Below, piece after piece: positions 1-6,773 of a DNA stretch of 7,788 nt; position 1 is the stretch's first letter; each line of letters starts with the position of its first letter. Below the pieces are notes generated by a model. That model saw nothing but the letters and a program-made list of their open reading frames with translations, did no database searches and was not told where the DNA came from. A program made the translations under genes and the position numbers. Origin of the DNA: Parcubacteria group bacterium (lineage in GTDB: Bacteria; Patescibacteriota; Patescibacteriia; UBA2169). The stretch is from contig JACOVK010000050.1 of assembly GCA_016177305.1 (NCBI GenBank), forward strand, positions 1 to 7,788, read 5' to 3'.

Positions 1-28
1 ACGCTCTAACCAACTGAGCTACGGGCCC
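1..28 (-). tRNA. tRNA, 5' part only (identity unknown)
   Basis: Read on the minus strand, this is the first 28 bases of a canonical tRNA: an acceptor strand beginning GGGCCCG, the T-A dinucleotide at positions 8-9, and a D-arm of the form GCTCAGTTGGTTAGAGC. The gene enters from the left edge and its 5' end is at 28. The anticodon, T-arm and 3' end lie outside the window, so the amino acid cannot be named. It is divergent from the LCP-der-pth genes and shares the short intergenic region 29-112 with them. Confidence 0.9.
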
Positions 29-44
29 AAGCGAGAAACCGCAA

Positions 45-73
45 TTTACTTGCGGGAAATAATCTTGTATAAT
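45..73 (+). promoter_or_regulatory. Sigma70-type promoter for the LCP-der-pth operon
   Basis: TTTACT (45-50), a 17-base spacer and a perfect TATAAT (68-73) form a good vegetative promoter. The predicted transcription start is near 80. This decides the LCP start, because the upstream GTG at 50 would sit inside the promoter, leaving ATG 113 or ATG 119. The -35 box lies in an inverted repeat, CCGCAA (39-44) / TTGCGG (50-55), which could be an operator. Confidence 0.65.
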
Positions 74-112
74 ACTACCATTGTTTGGCCGCAAATTCCA
101 GCCAATACTAGC

Positions 113-1537
113 ATGAACATGGATAAACGCAACCGCATTGATTTTTTGGGCGCTCCCGAGCTCATACGAGAATTTTCCACCCCGGCGGCGCGGAAAAAAT
201 TTTTTAGATGGACCCGTGCCGCGCCCCTCTCTCTGACGCTTGCACTGCTTCTGGGGCTTGCGTACACCACCCGCGCCGTCATTTCTTCAAACGAACTTGC
301 GCAGCAGCTCGGGAGCGCGTCGGTGTTTGAGCAGCTCAAGCACCTCGCGACCGCAGGCGATCGCCCGCTTGATGGCGAATCCGAAAGGCGCATCAACGTG
401 CTGCTCTTGGGAATCGGAGGGGAAGCGCACGAAGGCGGGCAGCTCTCGGACACCATCATCGTGGCGAGCATTGACCCGCAAAAGCCCGCGCTCGGGCTGC
501 TCTCGCTTCCCCGCGATCTGGTGGTGGCCATCCCCGGCGTGGGCTGGCAGAAAATAAACGCGGCGCACGCGTACGGCGCGGCTGCGCAACCGGACACTGC
601 CGGAGCTGGCGCGGCGCTCGCCAAAAAAACAGTCACAAACACAAGCGGGCAAGAAATCCACTACTACATCAAACTGGACTTTGAGGGGTTTACCAAAGTG
701 GTGGATGCGCTCGGCGGCATCCGCGTGGATGTTCCGGTTTCGTTTACGGACTACGAGTACCCGGACGAAAACTTCGGCTACGCGCCCGTGCACTTTGACG
801 CGGGCTGGCAGAACCTCACCGGCGAACAAGCGTTACAGTACGTGCGCTCGCGGCACGGCACCGAAGGCCAGGGCACGGATTTCGCGCGCGCGGCGCGGCA
901 GCAGCAGATCCTGGAAGCCCTGCTCGCGCGCGTATCAGCGCTCTCAACGCTCTTAAACCCCAACAAGCTCCTCGCGCTCTCGGACATTATCGGCACGCAT
1001 ATTGAAACGGATATGGAGCTCTGGCAGCTCTTGCGGCTCTATGACATCGGAAAAAACATCAGCCCCGGCGCAGTCACCCAGGTGGTCTTGAGCAACGAAG
1101 CCGGCGGCTTGCTTTCGGCAGACACCAACGAGGAGGGGACCTACCTGCTCCGCCCGAGGCTCGGCGCCGCGGATTTCTCGGAAATCCAAGCTGCAGCCCA
1201 AAACATCCTGGCTGGCGGAGCTCGGGGCTTCGCGCGGGAAATCCGGGATGCTGGCCTCCGGATCGCCATCCAAAACGGAACCGCGCGCGAAGGCCTGGCA
1301 GCCGCGGCCTCCCAAAAGCTGCAGCTCCTGCCCTACCGCGTCACCCAAGTTTCAAACGCCGAGAAGCAGAATTACGAGCGCACGGTCATTTACAAGCTCT
1401 CAAGCCAGGCCAATGAGGAGGATATTTCCCTGATCCGCCAAGCCCTGAACGCGAACGTGGCCCCGGTAGTGCCGGACTTTCTCCGGGAAGTGGACGCCGA
1501 TGTGCTGATCATTGTGGGCGGGGACTCGCCCGCGTAG
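113..1537 (+). CDS. LCP (LytR-CpsA-Psr) family envelope protein with LytR_C domain
   Basis: A 474-aa membrane-anchored LCP protein. In characterised bacteria LCP enzymes move lipid-linked glycopolymers onto peptidoglycan or other envelope acceptors; the substrate here is unknown. A basic cytoplasmic stretch (R27-R35) precedes one transmembrane segment at about 36-53, so the catalytic part should be outside. The LCP core starts near residue 93 and shows INVLLLGIGG, LSDT (112-114), SLPRD (131-135), KINAAHAYG, VVDALGGIRVDVP and YVRSRHG (243-249), followed by an R..RQQQ segment near 262. A LytR_C domain follows at about 378-470 (IQNGT motif). The usual Arg before S/T-D-T is Leu here, which I believe is common in CPR members. 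ATG 113 is chosen because the promoter overlaps the upstream GTG; ATG 119 is also possible and neither has a clear SD. The der gene follows after 12 bases. Confidence 0.9.
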   Translation: MNMDKRNRIDFLGAPELIREFSTPAARKKFFRWTRAAPLSLTLALLLGLAYTTRAVISSNELAQQLGSASVFEQLKHLATAGDRPLDGESERRINVLLLGIGGEAHEGGQLSDTIIVASIDPQKPALGLLSLPRDLVVAIPGVGWQKINAAHAYGAAAQPDTAGAGAALAKKTVTNTSGQEIHYYIKLDFEGFTKVVDALGGIRVDVPVSFTDYEYPDENFGYAPVHFDAGWQNLTGEQALQYVRSRHGTEGQGTDFARAARQQQILEALLARVSALSTLLNPNKLLALSDIIGTHIETDMELWQLLRLYDIGKNISPGAVTQVVLSNEAGGLLSADTNEEGTYLLRPRLGAADFSEIQAAAQNILAGGARGFAREIRDAGLRIAIQNGTAREGLAAAASQKLQLLPYRVTQVSNAEKQNYERTVIYKLSSQANEEDISLIRQALNANVAPVVPDFLREVDADVLIIVGGDSPA

Positions 1538-1549
1538 CATGCGTACCGT

Positions 1550-2932
1550 ATGAGCATTCCGCAGGTCGTCATCGTCGGCAGGAGCAACGTCGGCAAATCA
1601 ACCTTGTTCAACGCCATCGTGGAAGAGCGGCGCGCCTTGGTGGCGCCCGTTGCAGGCACCACGCGCGACGTGCTGGAAACGGAGGTTGCATGGCGGGGCA
1701 AACGTTTTGCCATCGTTGATACGGGCGGCCTTGATCCGGCAAAGGACGATGCGTACCGCGAAGCAATCGTCACACAGGCAAAAAAAGCGCAAACCCAAGC
1801 TGCGGTCATTGTATTGATGGTTGATGTCACCATCGGGCCGTTGGACCAAGACCGAAGCATCGTCAAAGACCTACGCAAACTCGGCGTGCCCGTACTGCTC
1901 GCCATCAACAAGTGCGACAACGCGTTCCGCCGGAAGCGCGCAGGCGCGTTCGCGCGCCTCAACCTCCCCTCCTTCCAGATCTCCGCATCAAACGGCTCGG
2001 GCATCGGGGATCTCCTGGATGCGGTCGTTGACAAAATCCCGGAGTCAGGCGAAGCCGCGCCGAAAAGCGACGTAACGCTCGCGCTGGTTGGCAAGCCCAA
2101 TGTTGGCAAGTCAAGCCTCTTAAACAGCGTCTATGGCGAGGAGCGCATGATCGTCTCCGAAACTCCGCACACGACCCGCGACTCCCAGGACGTCGCGGTC
2201 GCGCACGGCGGAACCACGTACACCGTGATTGACACCGCGGGCATCAGGCGCAGAACAAAACACGGGGATGACGTGGAGATGCTCTCCATCAACAAATCCA
2301 TGGCCGCAATTGCCCGCGCGGACGTGGTTGCCTTGGTGGTGGATATTTCAGAAAGCCTGTCATCGCAAGACCACCGCCTGGCGCGCGAGATTGAGGACGT
2401 GAACAAGGGGCTCTTCATTGTCGCGAACAAGTGGGACAAGATTCCGGAAAAAGATTCCCACTCCATCAACCGGTACGCCGAGTACTTGGCAAGCCAGCTG
2501 CCAAACCTCTCTTGGGTGCCCATCATATTTACTTCTGCGATTGACGACAAGCGAACCAAAGAAATGCTTGAACTGGCAAAAGACATCAAACAGAATCTTG
2601 ACCGGACCATTTCGGACAATGCGCTTTCAAAATTCCTTAAAACGCTCGTTGCCAAGCGCAAGCCCACCATCGGAAAAGGCACGCGCCGCCCACGGTTGCT
2701 CTCGCTTACGCAAACCGCAACCAATCCCCCGTCATTTATCCTGGAAATTCCGGTCAAGACAGACCTCGCGCACTCCTACCAGCGGTACTTGACGAACAGC
2801 CTGCGCGAAAAATTTGACTTTGAGGGCGTGCCCATTAAGCTTACGGTGCGGTCCCGCGAACTTAAAAAGGGCGAAGGCCAAGATGAGCACCCGCGCAAAA
2901 AGCGCATGACGCACCGCTCTCACCGCTATTAA
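1550..2932 (+). CDS. der: Ribosome-assembly GTPase Der (EngA)
   Basis: A 460-aa double-GTPase protein that acts in late 50S subunit maturation. The first G domain has the P-loop GRSNVGKS (10-17), the TT switch (37-38), DTGG (57-60), NKCD (120-123) and a SAS G5 motif (145-147). The second has GKPNVGKS (181-188), DTAG (228-231) followed by IRRR, and NKWD (293-296). A KH-like RNA-binding C-terminal domain covers about 355-440 and ends in a basic tail. Two tandem G domains plus KH is diagnostic of Der, and the length is normal. The start is fixed because an ATG at 1539 runs into a stop after four codons. No SD is visible, so translation may be coupled to the LCP gene 12 bases upstream. The stop codon is followed by the structured element before pth. 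Confidence 0.97.
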   Translation: MSIPQVVIVGRSNVGKSTLFNAIVEERRALVAPVAGTTRDVLETEVAWRGKRFAIVDTGGLDPAKDDAYREAIVTQAKKAQTQAAVIVLMVDVTIGPLDQDRSIVKDLRKLGVPVLLAINKCDNAFRRKRAGAFARLNLPSFQISASNGSGIGDLLDAVVDKIPESGEAAPKSDVTLALVGKPNVGKSSLLNSVYGEERMIVSETPHTTRDSQDVAVAHGGTTYTVIDTAGIRRRTKHGDDVEMLSINKSMAAIARADVVALVVDISESLSSQDHRLAREIEDVNKGLFIVANKWDKIPEKDSHSINRYAEYLASQLPNLSWVPIIFTSAIDDKRTKEMLELAKDIKQNLDRTISDNALSKFLKTLVAKRKPTIGKGTRRPRLLSLTQTATNPPSFILEIPVKTDLAHSYQRYLTNSLREKFDFEGVPIKLTVRSRELKKGEGQDEHPRKKRMTHRSHRY

Positions 2933-2935
2933 TGA

Positions 2936-3032
2936 GGAACCGTGTGCCCGACAATTCACCCAGGGAACGTGCGGCTGAGTTACGCCTCGGCCGGCACGGG
3001 GTGCTCTGCTGAATTGGAGGGCACGCGGTTCC
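2936..3032 (+). ncRNA. Rod-like structured RNA element between der and pth (unknown class)
   Basis: The der-pth gap folds into one long hairpin on the plus strand. The closing stem pairs 2936-2949 with 3019-3032: 14 bp with one U-G wobble. Next is a GA/GA step (2950-2951 with 3017-3018), able to form tandem G-A pairs. Then CAATTCA (2952-2958) pairs with TGAATTG (3010-3016). The tip pairs CGTGC plus GGCTGAG (2968-2979) with CTCGGCC and GCACG (2986-2998), with one U-G wobble, one bulged G and loop TTACGC. Between the stems is an internal loop where CACCC/GGGTG may pair instead. Both wobbles pair only in plus-strand RNA, so this strand is preferred. It ends 11 bases before the pth ATG and has no U-run. 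It may be a pth leader, an RNase III-type processing site or a processed small RNA. I recognise no known riboswitch, SRP or 6S signature. Confidence 0.6.
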
Positions 3033-3043
3033 GATCAAAAACC

Positions 3044-3601
3044 ATGAAACTCATCATCGGCCTGGGCAACCCAGGCGAAAAATACGAAAAGACCAGGCAC
3101 AACACCGGTTTCCATGCGGTTGACGTTTTAGCGGGCAAAAACAACTGGAAGGCGTCCGGCAAACTCAACGCGGAAATCGCCGAAATAAAAATCGGCAAAG
3201 CCAAAATCCTGCTCGCAAAGCCCCAAACATTCATGAACAACTCGGGCCAGGCCGCGGCAAAGCTTGCGCGGTTCTACAAAATAAAAAAAGAAGACATCCT
3301 CGTCATCTATGATGATATTGACCTCGTGGCCGGCGTACTTCGCCTAAGACCGGAAGGTTCAAGCGGCGGGCACCAAGGCATGCAGTCAGTGCTCTCGTCA
3401 CTGAAAACTGACAGCATAGCGCGCCTCAAAATCGGCATTGCGGAAAAATCCGGGGGCAAGCAAAAAATCTCCTCCGAGAACTACGTGCTCAAACCTCCGA
3501 GCAAAACTGCAGAAGCAGCCATCAAAAAATCCCTTACGCTCATGCCGGAAGTTGTTGAACAGTGGATTGCCGGAACAGCAACTACGACAAGAAGCGTATA
3601 A
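3044..3601 (+). CDS. pth: Peptidyl-tRNA hydrolase
   Basis: A 185-aa Pth, which cleaves the ester bond of peptidyl-tRNA released from stalled ribosomes and recycles tRNA in the cytosol. The start is the conserved MKLIIGLGNPG; the frame stays open upstream to a GTG at 2942 but that part is non-homologous. Visible catalytic and binding residues are N9, H19 (TRHNTGF), the FMNNSG motif (M64, N65) and D90 in YDDIDL. The GGHNG motif reads GGHQG here, so the position matching E. coli N114 is Gln (Q111). The length is normal. A GGAGG at 3016-3020 lies 23 bases before the ATG and is partly inside the preceding stem, so it is unlikely to be the working SD. The stop codon TAA (3599-3601) overlaps the terminal U-run of the minus-strand small RNA. 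Confidence 0.96.
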   Translation: MKLIIGLGNPGEKYEKTRHNTGFHAVDVLAGKNNWKASGKLNAEIAEIKIGKAKILLAKPQTFMNNSGQAAAKLARFYKIKKEDILVIYDDIDLVAGVLRLRPEGSSGGHQGMQSVLSSLKTDSIARLKIGIAEKSGGKQKISSENYVLKPPSKTAEAAIKKSLTLMPEVVEQWIAGTATTTRSV

Positions 3602-3631
3602 AAAAAATTCTTCCCACGAGCCTGCTTGTAG
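3600..3631 (-). terminator. 3' end of the small RNA: closing-helix arm plus U-run
   Basis: On the minus strand the 3' arm of the closing helix ends in GTGGGAAGAA and is followed directly by eight T (complement of 3600-3607). This resembles an intrinsic terminator, except that the stem partner is the RNA's own 5' end about 100 bases upstream. The U-run overlaps the pth stop codon. On the plus strand no T-run follows the distal arm, so it is not expected to terminate pth transcription. Confidence 0.6.
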
Positions 3632-3736
3632 CGAAGAATCCGGGCACAAGGCCCGAATCCTTACTTGAATGTCCACGGCAGGTTAGGAGGGGTTCCCGCC
3701 GCAAACGGACTACAAGCAGACTGGTGGGAAGAACGG
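3600..3736 (-). ncRNA. Candidate small RNA with anti-SD-like C-rich loop
   Basis: Read on the minus strand, the region from about 3736 to 3600 looks like a complete RNA gene of about 137 nt. A long closing helix pairs 3710-3733 with 3608-3631, with 23 of 24 positions paired including one U-G. Inside are two hairpins. Hairpin A is a 7-bp stem (3695-3701 with 3676-3682, one G-U) whose loop AACCCCUCCUAA (3683-3694) exposes CCUCCU. Hairpin B is a 12-bp stem (3651-3662 with 3634-3645, two wobbles) with loop CUUGU. All four wobbles would be A-C mismatches on the plus strand, so the minus strand is the coding one. A promoter precedes it and a run of eight U ends it. It is convergent with pth and divergent from mfd. 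I do not recognise the family; a very divergent 6S RNA is possible, but the two-hairpin junction argues against it. Confidence 0.7.
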
Positions 3737-3742
3737 ACGAGA

Positions 3743-3771
3743 ACTGTATCATGCCTCATACCCCTTGTCAA
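3743..3771 (-). promoter_or_regulatory. Promoter of the minus-strand small RNA
   Basis: On the minus strand a perfect TTGACA (3771-3766) is separated by exactly 17 bases from TACAGT (3748-3743, 4 of 6 consensus). The predicted start is near 3736, about three bases before the closing helix of the small RNA. The -35 box overlaps the -35 box of the plus-strand mfd promoter within CCTTGTCAAGG. Confidence 0.65.
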
Positions 3772-3793
3772 GGCTCGCAACATACGCTAGGAT
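3765..3793 (+). promoter_or_regulatory. Likely mfd promoter
   Basis: TTGTCA (3765-3770, 5 of 6), a 17-base spacer and TAGGAT (3788-3793, 4 of 6) predict a start near 3800 and a leader of about 56 bases before the mfd ATG. It shares its -35 bases with the divergent small-RNA promoter, so one polymerase may exclude the other. Confidence 0.5.
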
Positions 3794-3811
3794 ACACATG
3801 CGAATACGTGT

Positions 3812-3848
3812 AGGGCTGCACATAAACGGTAATCCACATTCAAGCCCT
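3812..3848 (+). other. Possible hairpin in the mfd leader
   Basis: AGGGCT (3812-3817) is complementary to AGCCCT (3843-3848), with a loop of 25 bases. The right arm ends seven bases before the mfd ATG, and no SD is visible. A six-base stem with a large loop can occur by chance, so this is only a weak candidate for control of mfd translation. Confidence 0.2.
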
Positions 3849-3855
3849 CTAACCT

Positions 3856-6660
3856 ATGGAGCAGGATGCAGAGCCCCGGCCGGCGCCCGGGGATGTTAGC
3901 GGTATTGCGGAAAAACTTAAAAGCAAGCAGACCGTGGTGGTAAAAACCCCCACCAACCCCATTGGACAGAGCTACGTGCTTGCAAACGCCATGCGTGAGA
4001 GCGGTTTCCCGCAGTCACCGGTCTTGGTCGTGGCGCGCGACCCGTTCGCGCAACTGAACCTCCTTCAGGCGTTGCGCTCGTGGCTCGCGCACTACCAAAC
4101 AAAGGTGCCCATCCACACGGACACAAAAACACCCGCATTAAACGACGTGCTCGCCAAACGCCCCGCCCTGCTCCTGCTGACTTCGGAACACGTAAACACG
4201 CTCCTGCCGAGCCCGGAAGATTTCAAAAAACACAGCATCACGCTCACCCCGGGCCTTGCCATCAAGCGCGAGGAGCTCATAAAGAAGCTCATTGAAGCGG
4301 GCTACGCCAAAGAGCGCGCGGCTTCGGCGCACGGGCTCTGTGCGGCGCGCGGAAATATTGTTGATATCTTCCCCCGGGATGCCGAAAGCGCCGTGCGGAT
4401 TGATTTTGATGACGAGGTGATTGAATCCATCACCAGCAACGGAACCAAAATCAAAACAGTCCGCATCATTCCCGAGGACCTCGGCCGCCGGCACGCCAGA
4501 GCAACCCTGTTTGACTACGACCCGGAGCTCAAGCAAATCCTGTTTGACGCGTTCCCCGCCCACCCCGACGTGGTCATCCCCTTCACGAGCCGCGAGATCC
4601 AAGAGCTCTCGGCGCACATCCTTCCCCGGGAAGAAACCAAAAAGCCAAAGCCCGCGTTTCTGAAGCAACTGCACGTGGACGACTACGTGGTGCACGTGGA
4701 CCACGGCATTGCGCGCTTTTCCGGCATGGTCCAGCACAACATGGATGGCATCATGCGCGAGTACTTCAAACTCTCCTACGCCGAGGGGGACACGCTGTTT
4801 CTGCCTGTGACTGCCGCAGAAAAAATGGAAAAGTACATCGGAGACGCAAATCCCGCGCTCTCGCGGCTCTCGGGTTCCGGATGGGGCCGCGTCCTGCAAA
4901 AGGCGAGCTTGGAGACCCTGCACCACGCGCGCGAGCTTTTGAACACCATGGCCTTGCGCCAACTCGCGGAAGCCCCGAGCATCCCCAACGCGGTCAAGGT
5001 GCAAAAAGAACTCTCCGAGAGCTTCCCCTACAAGGAAACCCTGGACCAGCAGGCAGTCATTACCGCCGTCTACCATGATCTCGGGCAAAAAACGCCCATG
5101 GACCGCTTAGTGTGCGGGGATGTGGGGTTCGGCAAAACCGAAGTTGCCATCCGCGCAGCCGCAAAAGCCGCGCTGTCCGGCTTCCAGGTTGCGATGCTCT
5201 CCCCTACCACCATTCTCACGCAGCAGCACGTGGACACGTTTACGGAGCGGCTCAAGGGCTTTCCGGTAACCATCGCGGAGCTCTCGCGGTTTGAGACCGC
5301 GCGGGAGCAAGCCCGGACCCTTCTCGGCATTTCCAAGGGAACCATTGACATTGTCATTGGCACGCACCGCTTGCTTTCAAGCGACGTGCGGTTCCATAAC
5401 CTTGGCCTGATTATTATTGATGAAGAGCAGCGGTTCGGGGTCTCGCACAAGGAGCAGCTGAAAAAACTGCGGAGCTCGGCGCATGTGCTCACGCTCACCG
5501 CAACCCCCATTCCCCGCACCTTGCATTTGGGGCTCTCGGGCGTACGCGCGGTTTCCGTGATCACCACGCCTCCGGAAGGCCGCAAGCCCATTGAAACCAT
5601 CATTGAGCCGCACAACCAAAAGCACGTGCAAGCGGCCATTGAGGCCGAGCTCAAACGGAACGGCCAGGCGTACTACCTCTACAACAACGTGGAAACCATG
5701 CCCCTCAAGCTGCAGGAGCTCCAATCACTCATGCCAAAAGTTAAGTTCGGCATGCTGCACGGCCAGCTTCCGGAGGAAGCGATTGCCAAGGTCATGCACC
5801 AATTTGACGCCAAAGAGATTGACGTGTTGGTGTGCTCCACCATTATTGAGAATGGGCTGGACCTTCCGAACGTGAACACCTTGATTGTTGATAACGCCGT
5901 GCTGTTCGGGCTCTCCCAGCTGCACCAGATCCGCGGCAGAATCGGACGCGGCAACCGGCAGGCGTACGCATACTTTTTCTTCAAACGGCAAAAATTGACC
6001 GGGGAAGCGGAAAAAAGATTGCAGGCCCTGGAGGAAGCGCGCGCGCTCGGGTCGGGCTTTGATTTGGCCCAGCGGGACATGGAAATCCGCGGAGTCGGGA
6101 ACGTGCTCGGAAAAGCCCAGCACGGCCACGTAAAATCAATCGGCCTCGGCTTGTACGTTAGATTGCTCGCCGCAGCGGTTGAAGAGATCAAATCCGGAAA
6201 ACCGCAGGAGATGCTTGCGGACATCTCGGTTGATTTGCCGCTTGAAGCGCGCATTCCCCAATTTTTTGAATCCAACCGGGAAAAACGCATTGAGCTGTAC
6301 CATGAGTGGGCCTTGATTGATTCTTTGGAAGAGCTCGCCACGGCGCGCGACGAGCTGCAAAAGCAGGGTGCCCTGCCCCAGGCAATCCGGGATTTGTTCT
6401 ACATCTTAAAACTCAAACTCCTCGGAAAGCAGGTAGGCATCCGCGCCATTGATACCTCGTTTGCGGCTCCAGGCTCGTCCGAACAGATGTTTATCCTGAA
6501 AACCGAAAAGCCCGTGGAGCCGAAGCGTTTCGCACACATGCTTGCCATCTGCTCCCACTGGCGCTACGCCAAGGAAGCCCTGCGCGTCAAGCAAGCGGAT
6601 CTGGGGAGCGACTGGAAAGAAAAACTGGAGAAGAGCATTGCCGTATTGACGAAAAATTAG
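3856..6660 (+). CDS. mfd: Transcription-repair coupling factor Mfd, compact form
   Basis: A 934-aa superfamily 2 DNA translocase. Mfd pushes stalled RNA polymerase off DNA and recruits UvrA for nucleotide excision repair. In order: a reduced UvrB-like N-terminal module (about 15-215, including GNIVDIFP at 166-173); the RNA polymerase interaction domain, with DDYVVHVDHGI at about 275-285; the first helicase lobe with Walker A GDVGFGKT (421-428), DEEQRFG (522-528) and LTATP (547-551); the second lobe with QIRGRIGRG (691-699); and a C-terminal TRCF domain that normally restrains UvrA binding. About 100 residues separate the GNIVDIFP region from the polymerase-interaction domain, against nearly 300 in E. 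coli Mfd as I recall, so much of the second half of D1 and all of D3 seem lost. E. coli Mfd is about 1148 aa. No SD precedes the start. The last codons contain the -35 box of the next promoter. Confidence 0.96.
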   Translation: MEQDAEPRPAPGDVSGIAEKLKSKQTVVVKTPTNPIGQSYVLANAMRESGFPQSPVLVVARDPFAQLNLLQALRSWLAHYQTKVPIHTDTKTPALNDVLAKRPALLLLTSEHVNTLLPSPEDFKKHSITLTPGLAIKREELIKKLIEAGYAKERAASAHGLCAARGNIVDIFPRDAESAVRIDFDDEVIESITSNGTKIKTVRIIPEDLGRRHARATLFDYDPELKQILFDAFPAHPDVVIPFTSREIQELSAHILPREETKKPKPAFLKQLHVDDYVVHVDHGIARFSGMVQHNMDGIMREYFKLSYAEGDTLFLPVTAAEKMEKYIGDANPALSRLSGSGWGRVLQKASLETLHHARELLNTMALRQLAEAPSIPNAVKVQKELSESFPYKETLDQQAVITAVYHDLGQKTPMDRLVCGDVGFGKTEVAIRAAAKAALSGFQVAMLSPTTILTQQHVDTFTERLKGFPVTIAELSRFETAREQARTLLGISKGTIDIVIGTHRLLSSDVRFHNLGLIIIDEEQRFGVSHKEQLKKLRSSAHVLTLTATPIPRTLHLGLSGVRAVSVITTPPEGRKPIETIIEPHNQKHVQAAIEAELKRNGQAYYLYNNVETMPLKLQELQSLMPKVKFGMLHGQLPEEAIAKVMHQFDAKEIDVLVCSTIIENGLDLPNVNTLIVDNAVLFGLSQLHQIRGRIGRGNRQAYAYFFFKRQKLTGEAEKRLQALEEARALGSGFDLAQRDMEIRGVGNVLGKAQHGHVKSIGLGLYVRLLAAAVEEIKSGKPQEMLADISVDLPLEARIPQFFESNREKRIELYHEWALIDSLEELATARDELQKQGALPQAIRDLFYILKLKLLGKQVGIRAIDTSFAAPGSSEQMFILKTEKPVEPKRFAHMLAICSHWRYAKEALRVKQADLGSDWKEKLEKSIAVLTKN

Positions 6661-6674
6661 AATATTGCTACTAT
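6646..6674 (+). promoter_or_regulatory. Extended -10 promoter of the secreted-protein gene
   Basis: TTGACG (6646-6651), inside the last codons of mfd, is 17 bases from TACTAT (6669-6674). The -10 is preceded by TG plus one base, an extended -10 element. The predicted start is near 6681, giving a leader of roughly 100 bases. The local AT-richness against a GC-rich background supports a real promoter. Confidence 0.6.
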
Positions 6675-6720
6675 ATACATAATAGAAGGATTTTGCAGTT
6701 CATTTCACAATAATCTCCGG

Positions 6721-6757
6721 AAAGGAGGTAGCAAAGGAGAGTTGTGGCGCGCCACAA
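6721..6757 (+). promoter_or_regulatory. Purine-rich leader with 16-base palindrome
   Basis: The leader carries two SD-like purine boxes, AAAGGAGG (6721-6728) and AAAGGAG (6734-6740), then a perfect palindrome TTGTGGCGCGCCACAA (6742-6757), all upstream of the true SD. The palindrome has no natural loop, so it suits a dimeric DNA-binding protein or an RNA-RNA contact better than a hairpin. It could be an operator, ribosome standby site or mRNA-stabilising 5' element. A GTG at 6744 would only read a shadow frame across the gene below. Confidence 0.4.
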
Positions 6758-6773
6758 GGTACCACTCACCTAC

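Noticed and set aside
2973..3004. GGCTGAG and GGGGTGC resemble pieces of a TPP riboswitch.
   Set aside because: The order and spacing are wrong, and the conserved pyrophosphate-sensing segments are missing.
2932..3012. A 26-codon frame starting in a TAATG overlap with the der stop (MRNRVPDNSPRERAAELRLG...).
   Set aside because: The overlap is attractive, but the bases are fully explained by the rod RNA, no SD is present and no homology is recognised.
3600..3733. Reading the large inverted repeat as an insertion-sequence or MITE remnant.
   Set aside because: No target-site duplication or transposase trace is seen. The inner hairpins, wobble polarity, promoter and U-run fit an RNA gene better. 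A genome-wide copy count would settle it.
3562..3813. Plus-strand 83-codon frame across the pth-mfd gap.
   Set aside because: It crosses the inverted arms and both promoters, overlaps the pth end and gives Arg/Lys-rich sequence without a recognisable domain.
6746..6763. GGCGCGCC next to GGTACC, resembling AscI and KpnI cloning sites, suggesting a vector junction.
   Set aside because: The flanking sequence continues naturally on both sides, the first site is part of a larger palindrome, and no vector sequence is visible.
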